From Scleroderma bovista (Eukaryota; Basidiomycota; Agaricomycetes; Boletales; Sclerodermataceae), in contig JAYMGJ010000036.1 in the NCBI GenBank assembly GCA_037178675.1, positions 62,001-126,000 on the forward strand: a stretch of 64,000 nt of DNA. Direction: 5' to 3'. This document shows positions 10,793 to 22,462 of the stretch, in pieces. Each line of letters begins with the position of its first letter. The stretch's first letter is position 1. A program made the position numbers and the translations under genes. The notes under the pieces are model-generated. The model was given only the letters and a program-made list of their open reading frames with translations, was not told where the DNA came from and did not search any database.

Positions 10793-11265
10793 TGAAGTTT
10801 TCAGGGTGCGGGAAAATTTTGTTCCGGATTTCCGGAAGAACAGGAACCTTGTTCCACCACTCGGAACTACTGGGATAGATCAGAACCACCGGAAGAAACC
10901 TAACCCAAGTATCACATGACACGTGTCTACTAGTTTTATGCCATGATTTCACGTACCTTTTCTTCCATTAACTCTCTACCTTAGTCTGAGCTTATTTACA
11001 GTCCATATATATACTCCCTTTACACACTCTTTTCCCTCAGTTGTCTTGCCTCACTACTGGCAGTTGGCCGAGCTTGCGCACTACTGCCCTTTACTTAGAA
11101 TTTTTTCAAAACCAACTTCGGACCTTAGTTCCTATGTTCCGGGAGCCCAGGAACATTCAAGATCACTGGAAACCCATACATATATATGTTCTTTGCACAT
11201 GTTTTCACCTCACTCCTGGCAGTTGGCTGGGCTTGTGCATCACTGCCCTCTATTTAGTTTTGTTT
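10793..11265 (+). repeat. LTR-like repeat, copy R3 (10793-11108) and partial copy R4 (11110-11265)
   Basis: R3 starts TGAAGTTTTCAGGG and ends TTTTTTCA. It carries CATATATATACTCCC and the CCCTCAGTTGTCTTGCC and CAGTTGGC words of R1 and R2. Immediately after it a shorter, more diverged copy repeats TTCCGGGAGC, a TATATATG box and CTGGCAGTTGGCTGGGCTTG. Confidence 0.6.
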
Positions 11266-11269
11266 TCTT

Positions 11270-13430
11270 TAAGAAGGGTTGTCTTACATTGAGCCTTTGG
11301 TCTTCCTGGGGGGAAATCATAGTAGAGTACAAGGTGGAAGGTACATTCAACATTACAAACCAGCTATCTAGCACACATCAGCATTTATTATAGTTATATT
11401 AAGGTATAGAGTTGACAACCAATTCATGATTCCATAGGTTTCTATTCTCATTCCATGCCCAACTTCCCCCCTCTCAAACCAATAGACGCGCAAAAGCAGC
11501 CTATACAAACAAGAAGAATTACAGCAACCTACCCATCCTCCTGCTCCACCAAAGGGAAAGTGCCGCAGAAAATCAACCGCCAACTACTAGTCATTCACCT
11601 GCTCTTCTGGTCCCGCTCACCTCCACAGAGGTATCTGGGATTGTGCTTGTACAGATGAAAGTAGCATTACCACACTATGTACATACCTCTTCCCCACAAA
11701 GTCAGGACTGCACGTCTAAAACGCTTGGCAGACCACCGGGGACCTTATGTCCCAGCCAGTGGGGCACTCGCGTTTCCAGGGAATGAGGCTCAGGCCATAG
11801 GAGGCCTTATGATAGAACTTAGCCAGAAGATTGCGATATGAGGCATTAAGCCTCAAAGCACTATAATTGGATTCACAAAAAAAACCCCAATTCATGTTAA
11901 GTAGCAAATCCTGTAGCTATTTCCTTTTCCATTCCACTGGTATCCAGGTGGTTGTAATCGCTACTGTTTTCATGTAACTAGCTTCCTGGATCGTCGTTGT
12001 CACCTGATGCTGCATCATCATTGTCTCCATCGTTCTTCCCTGCTGGCCCCCCAGTGGATGGGGGTGGCTGTCATTGCAGGCCGCTTGCTCGATGAAGCTG
12101 GTGGTGGTGGAGCCGCGGACGTCAACATGCTGTGGTGGTGGTGGTATTGGTGGTGGGGCTGTTGTCGTCTGCACGATGGGTGGTGGTCATGTGATGATGC
12201 TGTGGGGGGTGTGAGAGGATATATCAACAAGTCGGAGAAACATGAGTGCATCAAGAGTCCACACAGACTTTCCAAGCATAAAATGATTGGATGCCAGCTG
12301 AAAATGTCACATTGAATATTAGAGCAGATCAAAGAGTCAAAAATCACCTATTGGGCTGCAAGCTGAGAAACTGGGCTATCTGCATGAGCCAATTGAGCAA
12401 TGTTGAAATGGCTGCAATGGCCTGGCAGACCCGCGACAATGGTGGTGTGTGTAGGTGATGTGAATGGCTTTGGGAAGCACGTGGACATATCAAGTGGATG
12501 TAAAAACACACCAGAGAATGTTAGAACATCGAAAAAAAAATAAAAGACGCAAAAAATACCTGATTGGCTGGGAACTGAGTCTAGGCATTGATGAAAAAGC
12601 ATTGACCTTGGGGAAGCCGATGCATTTGTGGCGTGGAATGTTCCAGGAAAAGTTCTGTGCATTGCAAATCAAAATCACCATCAGGTGAGTCTGTCGGAAA
12701 AAATAAGTTTGAGTTCCGACCGCTTGTAAGCAATTGGAACCCCTCAATTTGCCGCCGGCATTACGACTCAATTCCAAGACTACCCGAAAATCTGACAAGT
12801 GACTTGGAACGCGACGGTCGGAGTTCAAAGGTAGTCCCAAGTGACACCTGACCCTTGGGGGTGTTGACCCGTGTTGACCCGTGTCAATTCCCTTCTAAGG
12901 CATTCCATTGGTTAAAATTAGTTTCAAGGCATTCTTTTAGTTGAATATTTTCTAAATTAATTCCAACGTAAGAGAAGCAATTGAAATGCCATTACAAATC
13001 TCGTATACATTTCAATAACGTCTCAATTACTCATGATGATTCCAACTATACTCTAATTATTATTCTTCCCGTGCATCCCCCCCATCGGTCCATTGTTCGT
13101 TCTCGCCGTTCCTCACCATCCTCGCCAGTCCGTTCGTCCTCGCCAGTTGTCCTCGCCGTCATCATCAGTTGTCATGTTGTCACAGTAGTGGGTTGGTGTG
13201 GAGCCATTGGCATCATAGCAGGGGAAGGGTACCGAGGCTACACCATTATGATAAGAAATAATAGGAATTAAAACAAAAGTGAAACACACCTGGATGATGC
13301 ATACATGGTGCATCTAAGTGGGGGGGGGAGGTCCTCGAAAAAGAAGCGGGCACGTCCCAGTCGCTGAGTATTGGTGATTCCGTTGGCGTAGGAGAGATGA
13401 GGTCGTGTCCTCCCGGCTATAAGTCAGGTA
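11270..13430. other. No gene recognised
   Basis: This stretch contains a TGG/GGT-rich block at about 12090-12180 that creates Pro/His-rich frames on the minus strand. It also has TGTTGACCCGTG in direct repeat near 12860 and A/T-rich sequence after 12880. None of the open frames shows a known domain or believable exon structure. Confidence 0.4.
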
Positions 13431-14730
13431 TGGGTTGAGGGCTTGGGAGATCTGCGCACCTTCAGATCAACGTTCAATTCCCGCTCCAGATACTGGCACA
13501 TCTCTCTCTCCATCTGGTTTGTCTCCCTCAGCTGGAAACTGAGGCCAGGTGTGGGGGGCTGACCGAAGAAGCAGGTAAGTCCCAGCTGACTTGGATGTTG
13601 CCAAGCGATGATTCTGTTGGCGTGAAACACACCTGGAGAAATGCATACACGTTGCATCTATATGAATGGGGATGGGGGGTAGGGGGTCCTCGAAGAAGAA
13701 GTGGGTGCGTCCCAGCTGACATCGCGAGTACGATGCCTGAGTAGTGATTCCATTGGCGTAGGAGAGATGAAGTCAAGTCCTCCAGGCTATAAGTCAGAAA
13801 TGGGCTGAGGGCTTGGGAGATCTGCGCACCTTCAGATCAACGTTCAATTCCCGCTCCAGATACTGGCACATCTCTCTCTCCATCTGGTTTGTCTCCCTCA
13901 GCTGGAAACTGAGGCCAGGTGCGGATGGGGCTGACCGAAGAAGTAGGTAAGTCCCAGCTGACTTGGCGATGATTCTGTTGGCATGAAACGCACCTGGAGA
14001 AATGCATATATGCTGCATCTAAATGAATGGGGAGGGGGGGAAGGGGGTCCTCGAAGAAGAAGTGGGTGCGTCCCAGCTGACGTCGCGAGTACAATGCCTG
14101 AGTAGTGATTCTGTTGGCGTAGGAGAGATGAGGTCGAGCCCTCCAGGCTATAAGTCAGGTATAGGCTGAGGGCTTGGGAGATCTGCGCACCTTCAGATCG
14201 ACGTTCAATTTCCGCTCCAAATACTGGCACATCTCTCTCTCCATCTGATTTATTTCCCTCAGCTGGAAACTGAAGCCGGGTGTGGATCGGGCTGGCCAAA
14301 GAAGCGTGTCTCAGCCGACGATGAATCTGTAGCGGCTTCAAGTACTTGTTTGCAGAACCAGTGGAATCAACATTCTCGTCCGAACCAGTCACCTTCACCT
14401 TCGGTTTCTTCTTTCCGAGAAGAAGCGGGCGCGTTCCAGCCGACTTGGACGAGACGACGTTGTCACCGCTGTCGTATCGCGATCTCGAAGAAGAGAAAGT
14501 GGTCGGAGGCCCCCACCAGGGGAGCTCGATGGGGCTTCAGACGATGACAACTTGTGCTGCAGCTTGCTCAACTTGGGTATAAGAGGTTTCACCGCCCAGG
14601 TTGGCCACTGAGTAGAATCCATCGGGTCATCAACACAGTCCGTCGAAACAGTGACGAATTCCGGACGGCCGTTTTCACCAGGGGATTTGATATAAACAAT
14701 ACTTGAGCGACGAGAGACAGGCTGAGGCAT
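13430..14730 (-). pseudogene. Decayed hypothetical gene with triplicated 3' module
   Basis: From ATG at 14730 a 111-residue frame reads MPQPVSRRSSIVYIKSPGE..., with a basic, Ser/Pro-rich middle (RPLSLLRDRD). After a frameshift near 14400 it passes to KVKVTGSDENVDSTGSANKY and LKPLQIHR, then into the repeated helix module. Composition is that of a real, intrinsically disordered fungal protein, possibly nuclear. I do not recognise the family. The frameshift and the tandem module make it unlikely to be functional. Confidence 0.4.
13440..14290 (-). repeat. Triplicated ~360-bp module
   Basis: The same ~115-base block (GGGAGATCTGCGCACCTTCA to AAACTGAGGCCAGG) occurs at about 13447-13556, 13808-13921 and 14167-14281, each followed by related sequence with GAAGAAG and GGTCCTCGAAG words. 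The period is about 360 bp. On the minus strand each block encodes FQLRETNQMEREMCQYLE, a helical segment, so an exon-containing unit of the neighbouring minus-strand gene seems to have been tandemly triplicated. The third copy is the most diverged. Confidence 0.8.
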
Positions 14731-15030
14731 AGTTGCAGCCTGGTATTTTCTGGAGTATGGATAATCAGAGTTTTTGTGACCGTCATAAGGGGTGCTCTCG
14801 GTGTCGGGCTCGAAAAGTGTTACCGTGGAGGCAGCGGAGGGGGAACAGGTTTGTCCGACAACAGTGTGATAACGGAAGTGCGCGCGCTGTCCATTCCATG
14901 GGGAACCTCGGGACGGAGGCCAAGACGGCGCGTGGATATCCAGCGACCTAAGGAGGCGCTGGTAGCAGGAACTTGAAGGTGGTCGTGTTCACCGTGTATG
15001 GGATGAGTGAGAACATTCGGCACGGCCTCG

Positions 15031-16598
15031 TCACCCCAGACCGTGTTCCTCCGAGCAGCGTCGCTCACGGGCAACGTCGAGTATTGCTAGCGCATGGTTG
15101 ATGTCCGATTTCCATGCTTGCAGAGCATCTCTGCTGAGTCCGAGACTGTAATCCATGTGATGAGCATAGAAGCGACATGTTATCTCACCTTGGTAGACTG
15201 AAATGATTCCTTCTGTGAGCGGAGATCTTCCTGGCCCTACGACGATCCTGCGTGGGAGTAGAGTGGAGATGGGGGGAGGAAAATCCATCTTGGGCCAATA
15301 TGCCAAAGTCTGATCCATGCGACTCTTTTGGCGCGCGACGAGGCTTCTTCGTAACTGTACTACTTAAGGGTGGGGAGAACTCAAAATCTTTGATCTTCAT
15401 TTCCCCTCCAACCTTGAGGCCAGGGACCAGAAGCGGCAGTACACCAGCGGTAAGCACATCAATTTCATTGACGTCATCGTTAACGACAGCGCCGAACGAG
15501 AAGCCGGACGAATAGGACTTTTTGTGAATGAGCTGCTGAGCAAGCTTGGCATTGCGAATATTAGGAGGCGTTGGAGGAAGCGGGTCAGACGGTGGTGGAC
15601 TGATGTCTCCTGTCGTGATAGCTTGACCGATAACAGACGAAATTCAGCGTGAGCGAAGATGGGAGGTCGGTCGAGAGGTGCCGTCGTGTTCCAGAGCAAT
15701 CCCAGTAACAACCGATGCGACGCTGTCAACAAGCTCCTCCTGCCTCTCCAGAGAAGCAGGAACAATGACAGTGGTGGCAACGGCGGAATAATGTCTCTGC
15801 GCGATCATGATCCTTGATGCAAAAGCTTCCTCACCATTTGAGAGATAAGACGACGCCTTAGATTCTTTCCTCAGTCTCCCCATCCCAGCGCTGTTGGTAG
15901 ACGCAGGAGTAAGGGTGAGAGTGGAGGGGAAGGACGGCACTTCTTGCATTGGCAAGGGGGGCATCTGTTCCCCATCTCCTTTCTCTTCGTCGTCGATGGG
16001 GAGAACGGCTAGCCTAGGGACGGGCGACATGAGGCCAATGGCCCGACCGACCTTGCCCTTCCCATCAACCGCATCGCCCTTCGAAATCCAGATGTCACCG
16101 CTGCGACGACCCTCAACGATGGTGATACTTCCACTGCGCTTGTACTCGGTACCATATCCGGCGAGCGTTTCCGCTGGAGACGGTGCACGCAACACAGCCG
16201 ATGGAGGTTCTGCATGGACGTCAAATAGCCCAGTTGGGATTGGAATGGGCAAGTGAATGAAGATGCTGAGTGCCAAAAGGGGAGAGGACAACGTTATAGA
16301 GAGTACCAGCATCAGCGACAGTGCGCTGGATGGAGCAGAACCCGAGGTGGCGATCGAGAAAAGATAAACCCTGTAAATATTCTCATGAATACAAAGAACT
16401 CCATAAACGAGCGAATCCACGTACCACAGGTACCCAGATAGAAAGGAGCCAAGATACATACTTTACGTACAATATGTCAACGCCAGGGTCGTTGACGGCC
16501 AACGAAGCGATTCCCTTCTCCGAGCCAGAAGTGTACCCATAACCGCCGAGTACCTGCGCGGTAAACAGCGCAGCAGGCGTGGCAGGACGAGATGCCAT
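15031..16598 (-). pseudogene. Decayed intron-containing host-type gene
   Basis: ATG at 16598 gives MASRPATPAALFTAQVLGGY and reaches GVDILY, then a GTAAAGTATG donor. Splicing to an acceptor TTTACAG (near 16375) continues in phase with GLSFLDRHLGFCSIQRTVAD and SLAHSNPNWAI. A one-base shift near 16228 is then needed to enter FDVHAEPPSAVLRAPSP and a ~195-residue stretch. That stretch ends in a TGA at 15644, after which the same frame continues ISSVIGQAITTGDISPPPSD to about 15290. A last shift leads to a frame ending at 15031. Coherent protein text across these breaks argues for a once-real gene inactivated by a stop and frameshifts. Family not recognised. Confidence 0.5.
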
Positions 16599-16999
16599 GG
16601 CAGGGGAAAGCAGCTCAGCGTGGATGTCAACAACGCTTCCGCCATGCTGAGTTTGAGGGAAAGACCATGCTGACGAGGTTAGCCAGGAGCTTTGGGAGCC
16701 GAGACGAGGGCGGCTGGGGTCGTCGGTGATGACGCATGTCGGAGAGGAGCTTCAGTGGTAAGGCGGCGGGAGAGGCGGAACCGGAGGAATTGACGGATCT
16801 GGTGACGACGGAGCATTGAACCAAAACGAAGACTTGGGAGCTAAGGTTAGTTGAGATCCTGTTGGGTTGAAACGCGCGTTATGGGATTGGTGGTGAGTCG
16901 AGAAAGACCAGTTGGAGGTGACCTCGTGGTGAGAGCCAGCGTCAGAAGTCAGCCAGGAGCTGCCCTCCCGAAAGCCATCAATATCTTCCGTCCCGAATG

Positions 17000-18331
17000 A
17001 TTGACGTCGAGGTTTGTCCCCGACTTCCTTGACAGGGGGCCATGTGCCAGCATGCTCATGGCCTTCGCAAGCCGAACTCCAGCAATCCCAAAAGCTGTGT
17101 CAGTTGACATCATCAACAAGTACAGCAAAGTGCTTGCTGCACTTTCAAAGTCCACTCCGCAACCAGTTTTGACGTCCAGTACGTGTCATTGGTTCTATCT
17201 GACTTAGAAACTTACTCCCATCAAGAATTGTTCAAGGACACCCTCAAGCATCTCTTGTCACCAGAGAGTGATGCCAACATCACAAATACATCAATGAAAG
17301 TGCATGGGGTGTGGTGCATCAAGATATATGGTCGCTAACAGTCACTCCAACAGATATTCCATGGGATCACCATGCAAGAATTTGAAGCACTCTCCTATCT
17401 TATCAAGGAATCATCCCTCTTTCCAATGAAGCCAAAGTATGTACCTGCACAGTTTGTTGATGTATTTTATGCCAACAGCTGAGATGTTAGGTTAACCCAC
17501 AGTCCTCAGGGAGGTGTCGTCATTGTGGAGTGGCCATGAGCAACACATGAAGTCCCTTTAACCGATCTCAAGGAGGTGATGAACACTGCAGTGCAGCAGC
17601 TCCCTATCAACAAGCGCATCCTTCATGCTACCTTCAAGTCAAACTTTACATTCCCATCGTCACAAACAGGGTTTTCTGCAACCCCTGATCTTAGACTTAT
17701 TATAATGTCTCTGAAACGGAAAATGTCCAGGGGTCAAGACTTTGAAGTCCTCACCATCGTAGAGTGCGCCTTCTCTCAAAACAAAAGCAACTTGGAGGAG
17801 AAAATCAGGAATGAGTTGGCTGCTTGTCCTGAGATAGCTCTGGTTATCATGATACTGATCAATGAGAGTGAGACCTACCATAGACCAACAGAGGAATCAC
17901 AAGCATGGAGGATGTTTTCTCAGGAGGAGAAGTGCCGAGATGCCACATCTTTCCTCAGATTCAATGAATCTGCCATTAGCTCTGAATCTGAATCCGACTC
18001 TAGCCTCAAAGAAGATTTTACGCTCCAGCCCATCGTGATTGCCGGGCACCAGTGGTGCAGTATCTCCTCTGTTGAGTACCGTGTGTGGGTCAAGAGTGAC
18101 ATGGATGAGGTGATCAATATTGATAAGGTTCAGGTGACCTGTGATGTCGGTGATGTATTCTATATATGGTGGCTACCTCTGATGCATTATTCCTGCAGAC
18201 TCCCAGTGTCACCACCCTTCCCACTAACTCCAAAGTCTCCCTTATGGTCACTCCCCAAGTTACACGTTCACAGAAAGCACCCAAGTTATCTTAGATCAAA
18301 AATTACAGGAAGGTTCTCAACATGTCAGTAG
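17000..18331 (+). CDS. Hypothetical protein, possible PD-(D/E)XK-like domain
   Basis: Protein-like text runs through several frames from about 17000 (VPDFLDRGPCASMLMAFASR, then SDLETYSHQELFKDTLKHLL). It leads to a clean 251-residue frame at 17576-18331, suggesting exons joined by short introns or frame breaks. The long frame contains PDLRLIIM followed about 30 residues later by IVECAFSQ and a helix, an arrangement like the D...ExA core of PD-(D/E)XK nuclease-like folds. This is a weak, visual resemblance. A Ser/Glu-rich acidic run (SSESESDSSLKED) follows. It lies 240 bp upstream of the hAT gene on the same strand; a functional link is not shown. Confidence 0.3.
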
Positions 18332-18439
18332 TTCCTTGACTCATCCCATGTCGCTGTCAGCTTTTTACGTTTCCCCTTACCATCCCCATTGGCCCATGCA
18401 ACATTTCAATTACAATAGAATTGTTTTCGCGAGATAAAT

Positions 18440-18545
18440 GGGGCTCATGTTTAAGGTCAGGGTTCAAACTCAAGGCCCCAAGGGCCTGTAAGTATAAGTG
18501 CAGTGTCTGCGCTATAAGAACCTCATCCACACTTGAGATTTTACT
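18440..18545 (-). other. Possible tRNA-derived (SINE-like) sequence
   Basis: On the minus strand TATAGCGCAGA resembles a pol III A box. GAGTTTGAACCC, about 35 bases downstream, resembles a B box. T-stem pairing is poor. Nothing resembling a SINE tail was seen. A chance match is possible. Confidence 0.25.
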
Positions 18546-18573
18546 CATCAACCCACTTTTAGTCTTCTGTACC

Positions 18574-21500
18574 ATGACTCGATGCTGTCAGCGAGCAAAA
18601 ACTACTGAAGAACTCCCTATTCCCATTGCACCGATGGCTCTTGAGCCCATGGTCCCCCCTGCTGTGTGTGCACCCCCACCCGACACCTGTCCTGTTTGCA
18701 ACCACTGTTTGCCGGCCCGTTATCGTGATGGTGGCACTGAGCATGACAGCGACACACAAGAAAGTTTTGATATCCATTGCAATTCCGATGGTGCCAGCTC
18801 CAATGCATCACAGAGTCGAGCGACAAGTACTCAAGGTACTACAAGCGCTACCACGACTGCTGTCAATACGGCTACTACTGATCCATTGGCCACCGGTCAA
18901 TCAAGTTGAGGCCATTCAACTCAAAAAGGCAAGAACATAGCTTACGATATCTGCCACTTTTTTAACAGGGGGAAGGAGCGTTCAATATGCCTACCATGTG
19001 AGTGCGTTTATTGCTTTTACTCCAACATCATGACTTTGTATCACTAATATAGGAACTGTGGACTATCTCTAGGCGACTTGTTGCAGAGTATGCTGAGTGC
19101 AGGGAAAGGTTCCCCAATGACCCTGAATTCAGCCCACAGACATCAACTACCTTGCTTTGTGCCCACTTGGAGTCGCAGCACGTGCTCTTATATGTCCAGA
19201 AACTTGAAGAAGAGAACTGGGTTGTGCAAACCCCCTTACTCAAGGCCGCTTTCTCTTCGGGATATACATATAACAGTCTCAAAGCTGTGCTCACCTGTCA
19301 AGGTGTAACAATCCATAATCTCCCACCTCTGCCTCCTCCCGAAGTTGGGGACGGCATCCCACTGGGCCTTGGGAAGCACCTCAAGGCTGACTTGGGTGCT
19401 GACTTGCCAGAATTCTCGCTTGGCGCCTTGCATGACTATATAGTGAGATTCATTGTTGCTGACAACCAAGTATGTTACATAAGTCATTGTGATGTGATAC
19501 TTTACTAATCATATCATGTGTTGGTGTTGTTAACCCAGGCCATTAATGGAATGGAATGCCCAAAATTTCGAAGGCTACTCCTCCTGTTGTGCAGCGATCT
19601 CAAGGATTCTGACATACCTCACCGCATGAAGACAAGGGAACTCATTCTTGAAGCCTGGCAAGACTACTTTGTACAAAGCTGACCTCAAGGTGAGTTCTAG
19701 GTCAGGTTCTGAGTTGGATTGGTTGAATGGTGGCCTCCACAGCAAGCTGTTGGTAAAATTTCATTTACATCAGACATCTGGTCTGCGGATAACCTCAATC
19801 CATATCTTGCCATGACAGCACATTGGATCAGATGAGATGGAAAAACAGGTGCACTTACCCTGAAGGCTGCACTGATCGGATTCCATTATCTCCCTTCCCA
19901 GCACACAGGTGAAGAGCTTGCAATGACCATGCTCCACCTCATTGATCACGTCAAAATTCCCATGGGAGGCGTAAGTGTTCGATTCATCTAGTGTTCCGTT
20001 ATTCATCCCCTGGTAGATGGGCCACTTCACTCTCAAAACAATGAAACTGCCATGGAGAAACTGGCACAAATCTTACTGCAGGAACACGAGTTCATTTTTG
20101 ATCCCAAAGAGAGCTGCATTTGCTGCTTTCCTCACATTATGAACATTTTATAGAAAGGTGGTGGTCTGCACAGGGACAGTCTAGCCTGTAGAAGAAGGGA
20201 GAAGGAGAAGCTGTAGGGTAACCTCAGGTAGGGCAACTACAAGGTATCAGTAAGGAATAGACAAGATAGTCAGTGGTACTTACCCTCAGTAGTCTGGCAA
20301 GCTACTGAGGGACTATGGTAATAGAAACTCTACTGTAGTGCGATGTATGCTTATGTAAGTAGGTAAATATACCATAACAAATCTGTTTATCTCCAACACA
20401 TTTGTGTGTAACACACAATTGATAAATACATGAATGTGGATTTTACTAATGTTGCATCTCAGTGGTTCAACACCCTGGGGCAGCCCATTGCCAAAACTGG
20501 ATATGTCAGTGCTGTACGTTGAAACCCGATTGAGCTTGGAAGGGAGTGCGAGTGAGTGCTTCAATCAATTGAACATGGGAATGAGAATCAATCCTTCACT
20601 GCGAGTGATGGTCAATCTGTCACTCTTCCAGTTGTGCAACTCCTTCGAGATGTTAGGACCTGCTGGGACTTGACTTATTTCATGATCAATCGTCTTCATA
20701 CACTACGTCAGGTCTGTTGAGACATTCATCCACACTTCAGAACTTTCAGCTGATGTATTTATTCTAGGCTATAGACCTTTTCTTGGCTGTACCCCGAAAT
20801 GCAGACATTGCCCAGCTCAAGCTAGCATCCCTGGATTGGGAAGTTCTGCAAGATCTAGAATTTATCTTGGAGGCTAGTTTTTTTTTCTTCTATGCTCACC
20901 AGTCCTTATCACCTAGACTTTGCAGGCCCCTTCCCTTGCCCAGCATACAATGTCTGGAGAGCGGAGCCCACTGCTCGGTGGTGCTCTGCCTGCATATGAA
21001 AACTTCATAACTCAGTGGCAGGCAATTGCAAATTCATCACTCCACCTGCAACTTCGCCCTTTCATTGAAGAAGGGCTTTCCTGGGCGGTGACATATCATG
21101 GACGTATGCAGGCCAACAACACCTATTTATTTGCTATGTGTACATTGCATTTTACCTTGTCATGTTTCGAGGCTAACTTTACCTTGAAACTTACTCTTCA
21201 CAGTTGTTGACCCCTCTATCCATTTCTCATGGGTGCAGACCCACTGGGGCACTGAAGCTGCCTCAGTGAAAGATAAAATCTTGATGATGGTAAGTCTTCA
21301 TGTTTCTTTGATCTAGATAATAGATATGTGTTGTTTCTCAGGCATTTCTATTCTGATTATCCAATGTAGTGTTTGCCATCTTGTCCTAATAAGTATTTCT
21401 CAGATGCAAGAATACCATGCCAAGCACCCTACCACTGACACACTGCCGAATCCCAAACCCGTCCAGCCACGTGCATTTATGATGCTGGCTTTATGGTACG

Positions 21501-22063
21501 GCCTCGCAAATATGCAGATTACCCCAAGCACCGAGGATTCAGGACAACAATCAGTTGAGGAGGAGTTCACCTCATACACAGCAACAATTTCCCATTCAAA
21601 TGCTGATGTGCTTGCGTTCTGGGAGGTAAGATCTTATTGGCATCCCAATACATTTGTCATTAGTATATCTACTTATATTACTCAGTTGGAACACCCTAGG
21701 TATCCCACTGTTTTCTGGATGGCCATGGACTACTTGCTGATCCAGGCATCAAGTGTTCCTTGCAAGCGTGTATTTTCATCAAGTGCCAAGACTGATACTA
21801 AGAAGCGTAACTGTATCTCCCCCACGCTCATGGAAGCCCTACAAATGCTTAAATTTTGGCTGAAGAAGGATCGGCTGCATTTCACACAACAATGGATAAC
21901 ACCGCAGAAGGACATGCTCCATGATGAAGATACAGAGGATAGATTAAGCTGCCTCGTGGCAGCAGAAGGAAATCTCAACAATGCAATGGTGCAGGCCATT
22001 GATGCCATCGCATCGTCAGAAGGTGATACCCTCCAAGAGCACATACAGTTGTTTCAAATTTGA
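18574..22063 (+). pseudogene. hAT-family transposase, multi-exon, decayed
   Basis: Pieces in order: a Cys/His-rich N-terminal region (CPVCNHC, then KERSICLPCE, BED-finger-like), FSLGALHDYIVRFIVADNQ, and an intron at 19470-19538. After it come KFRRLLLLLCSDLKDSDIPH, ISFTSDIWSADNLNPYLAMT (hAT core with the DIWS Asp), CICCFPHIMNI, WFNTLGQPIAKTGYV, and WDLTYFMINRLHTLRQ. The C-terminal dimerisation domain reads YPTVFWMAMDYLLIQASSVP, RVFSSSAKTDTKKRN and MLKFWLK. About eight short introns are implied. A TGA interrupts the core after AHWIR (near 19831) and 20150-20440 reads like inserted or poorly spliced sequence. hAT transposases cut and paste with 8-bp duplications; element ends were not found. Confidence 0.8.
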
Positions 22064-22462
22064 TTACCCACCTCTTTGCATCATCTTGGAACTTGGAAGC
22101 TGGTCCTTCAGGGAAGAATTGAGTAGCCCATGTCATTACACCATCCTCTTTCAATTTGTCTCTTCTTCACCGCATTGTATATAGCTTAAATTTGAATTCA
22201 TTACTGCACACTATGTACTCCGATGTGCTACAACATGAGGTTCAAGCACTTTAGTCAGCATGCAGTAAGTTCCTCCTGACCCTCGGCTTGCCCTCCACCC
22301 AGAATCACAATCCATCTTGTTCAGACGGTCCTGGTTTTTCCACACTCTGATCAGAGCTCACTGTCCACTCCACCTAGCTCTGCCATCTTATCCGAATCAG
22401 ATGTCCTACACGGTCCTTCATCCAATGCTTCGAATTGCATGTGCCAAAGACCAAGAATTCCC
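22064..22462. other. hAT 3' flank, no gene
   Basis: AT-rich, then C/T-rich sequence without an open frame of note. It separates two convergent elements, the hAT transposase and the Helitron helicase. Confidence 0.4.
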
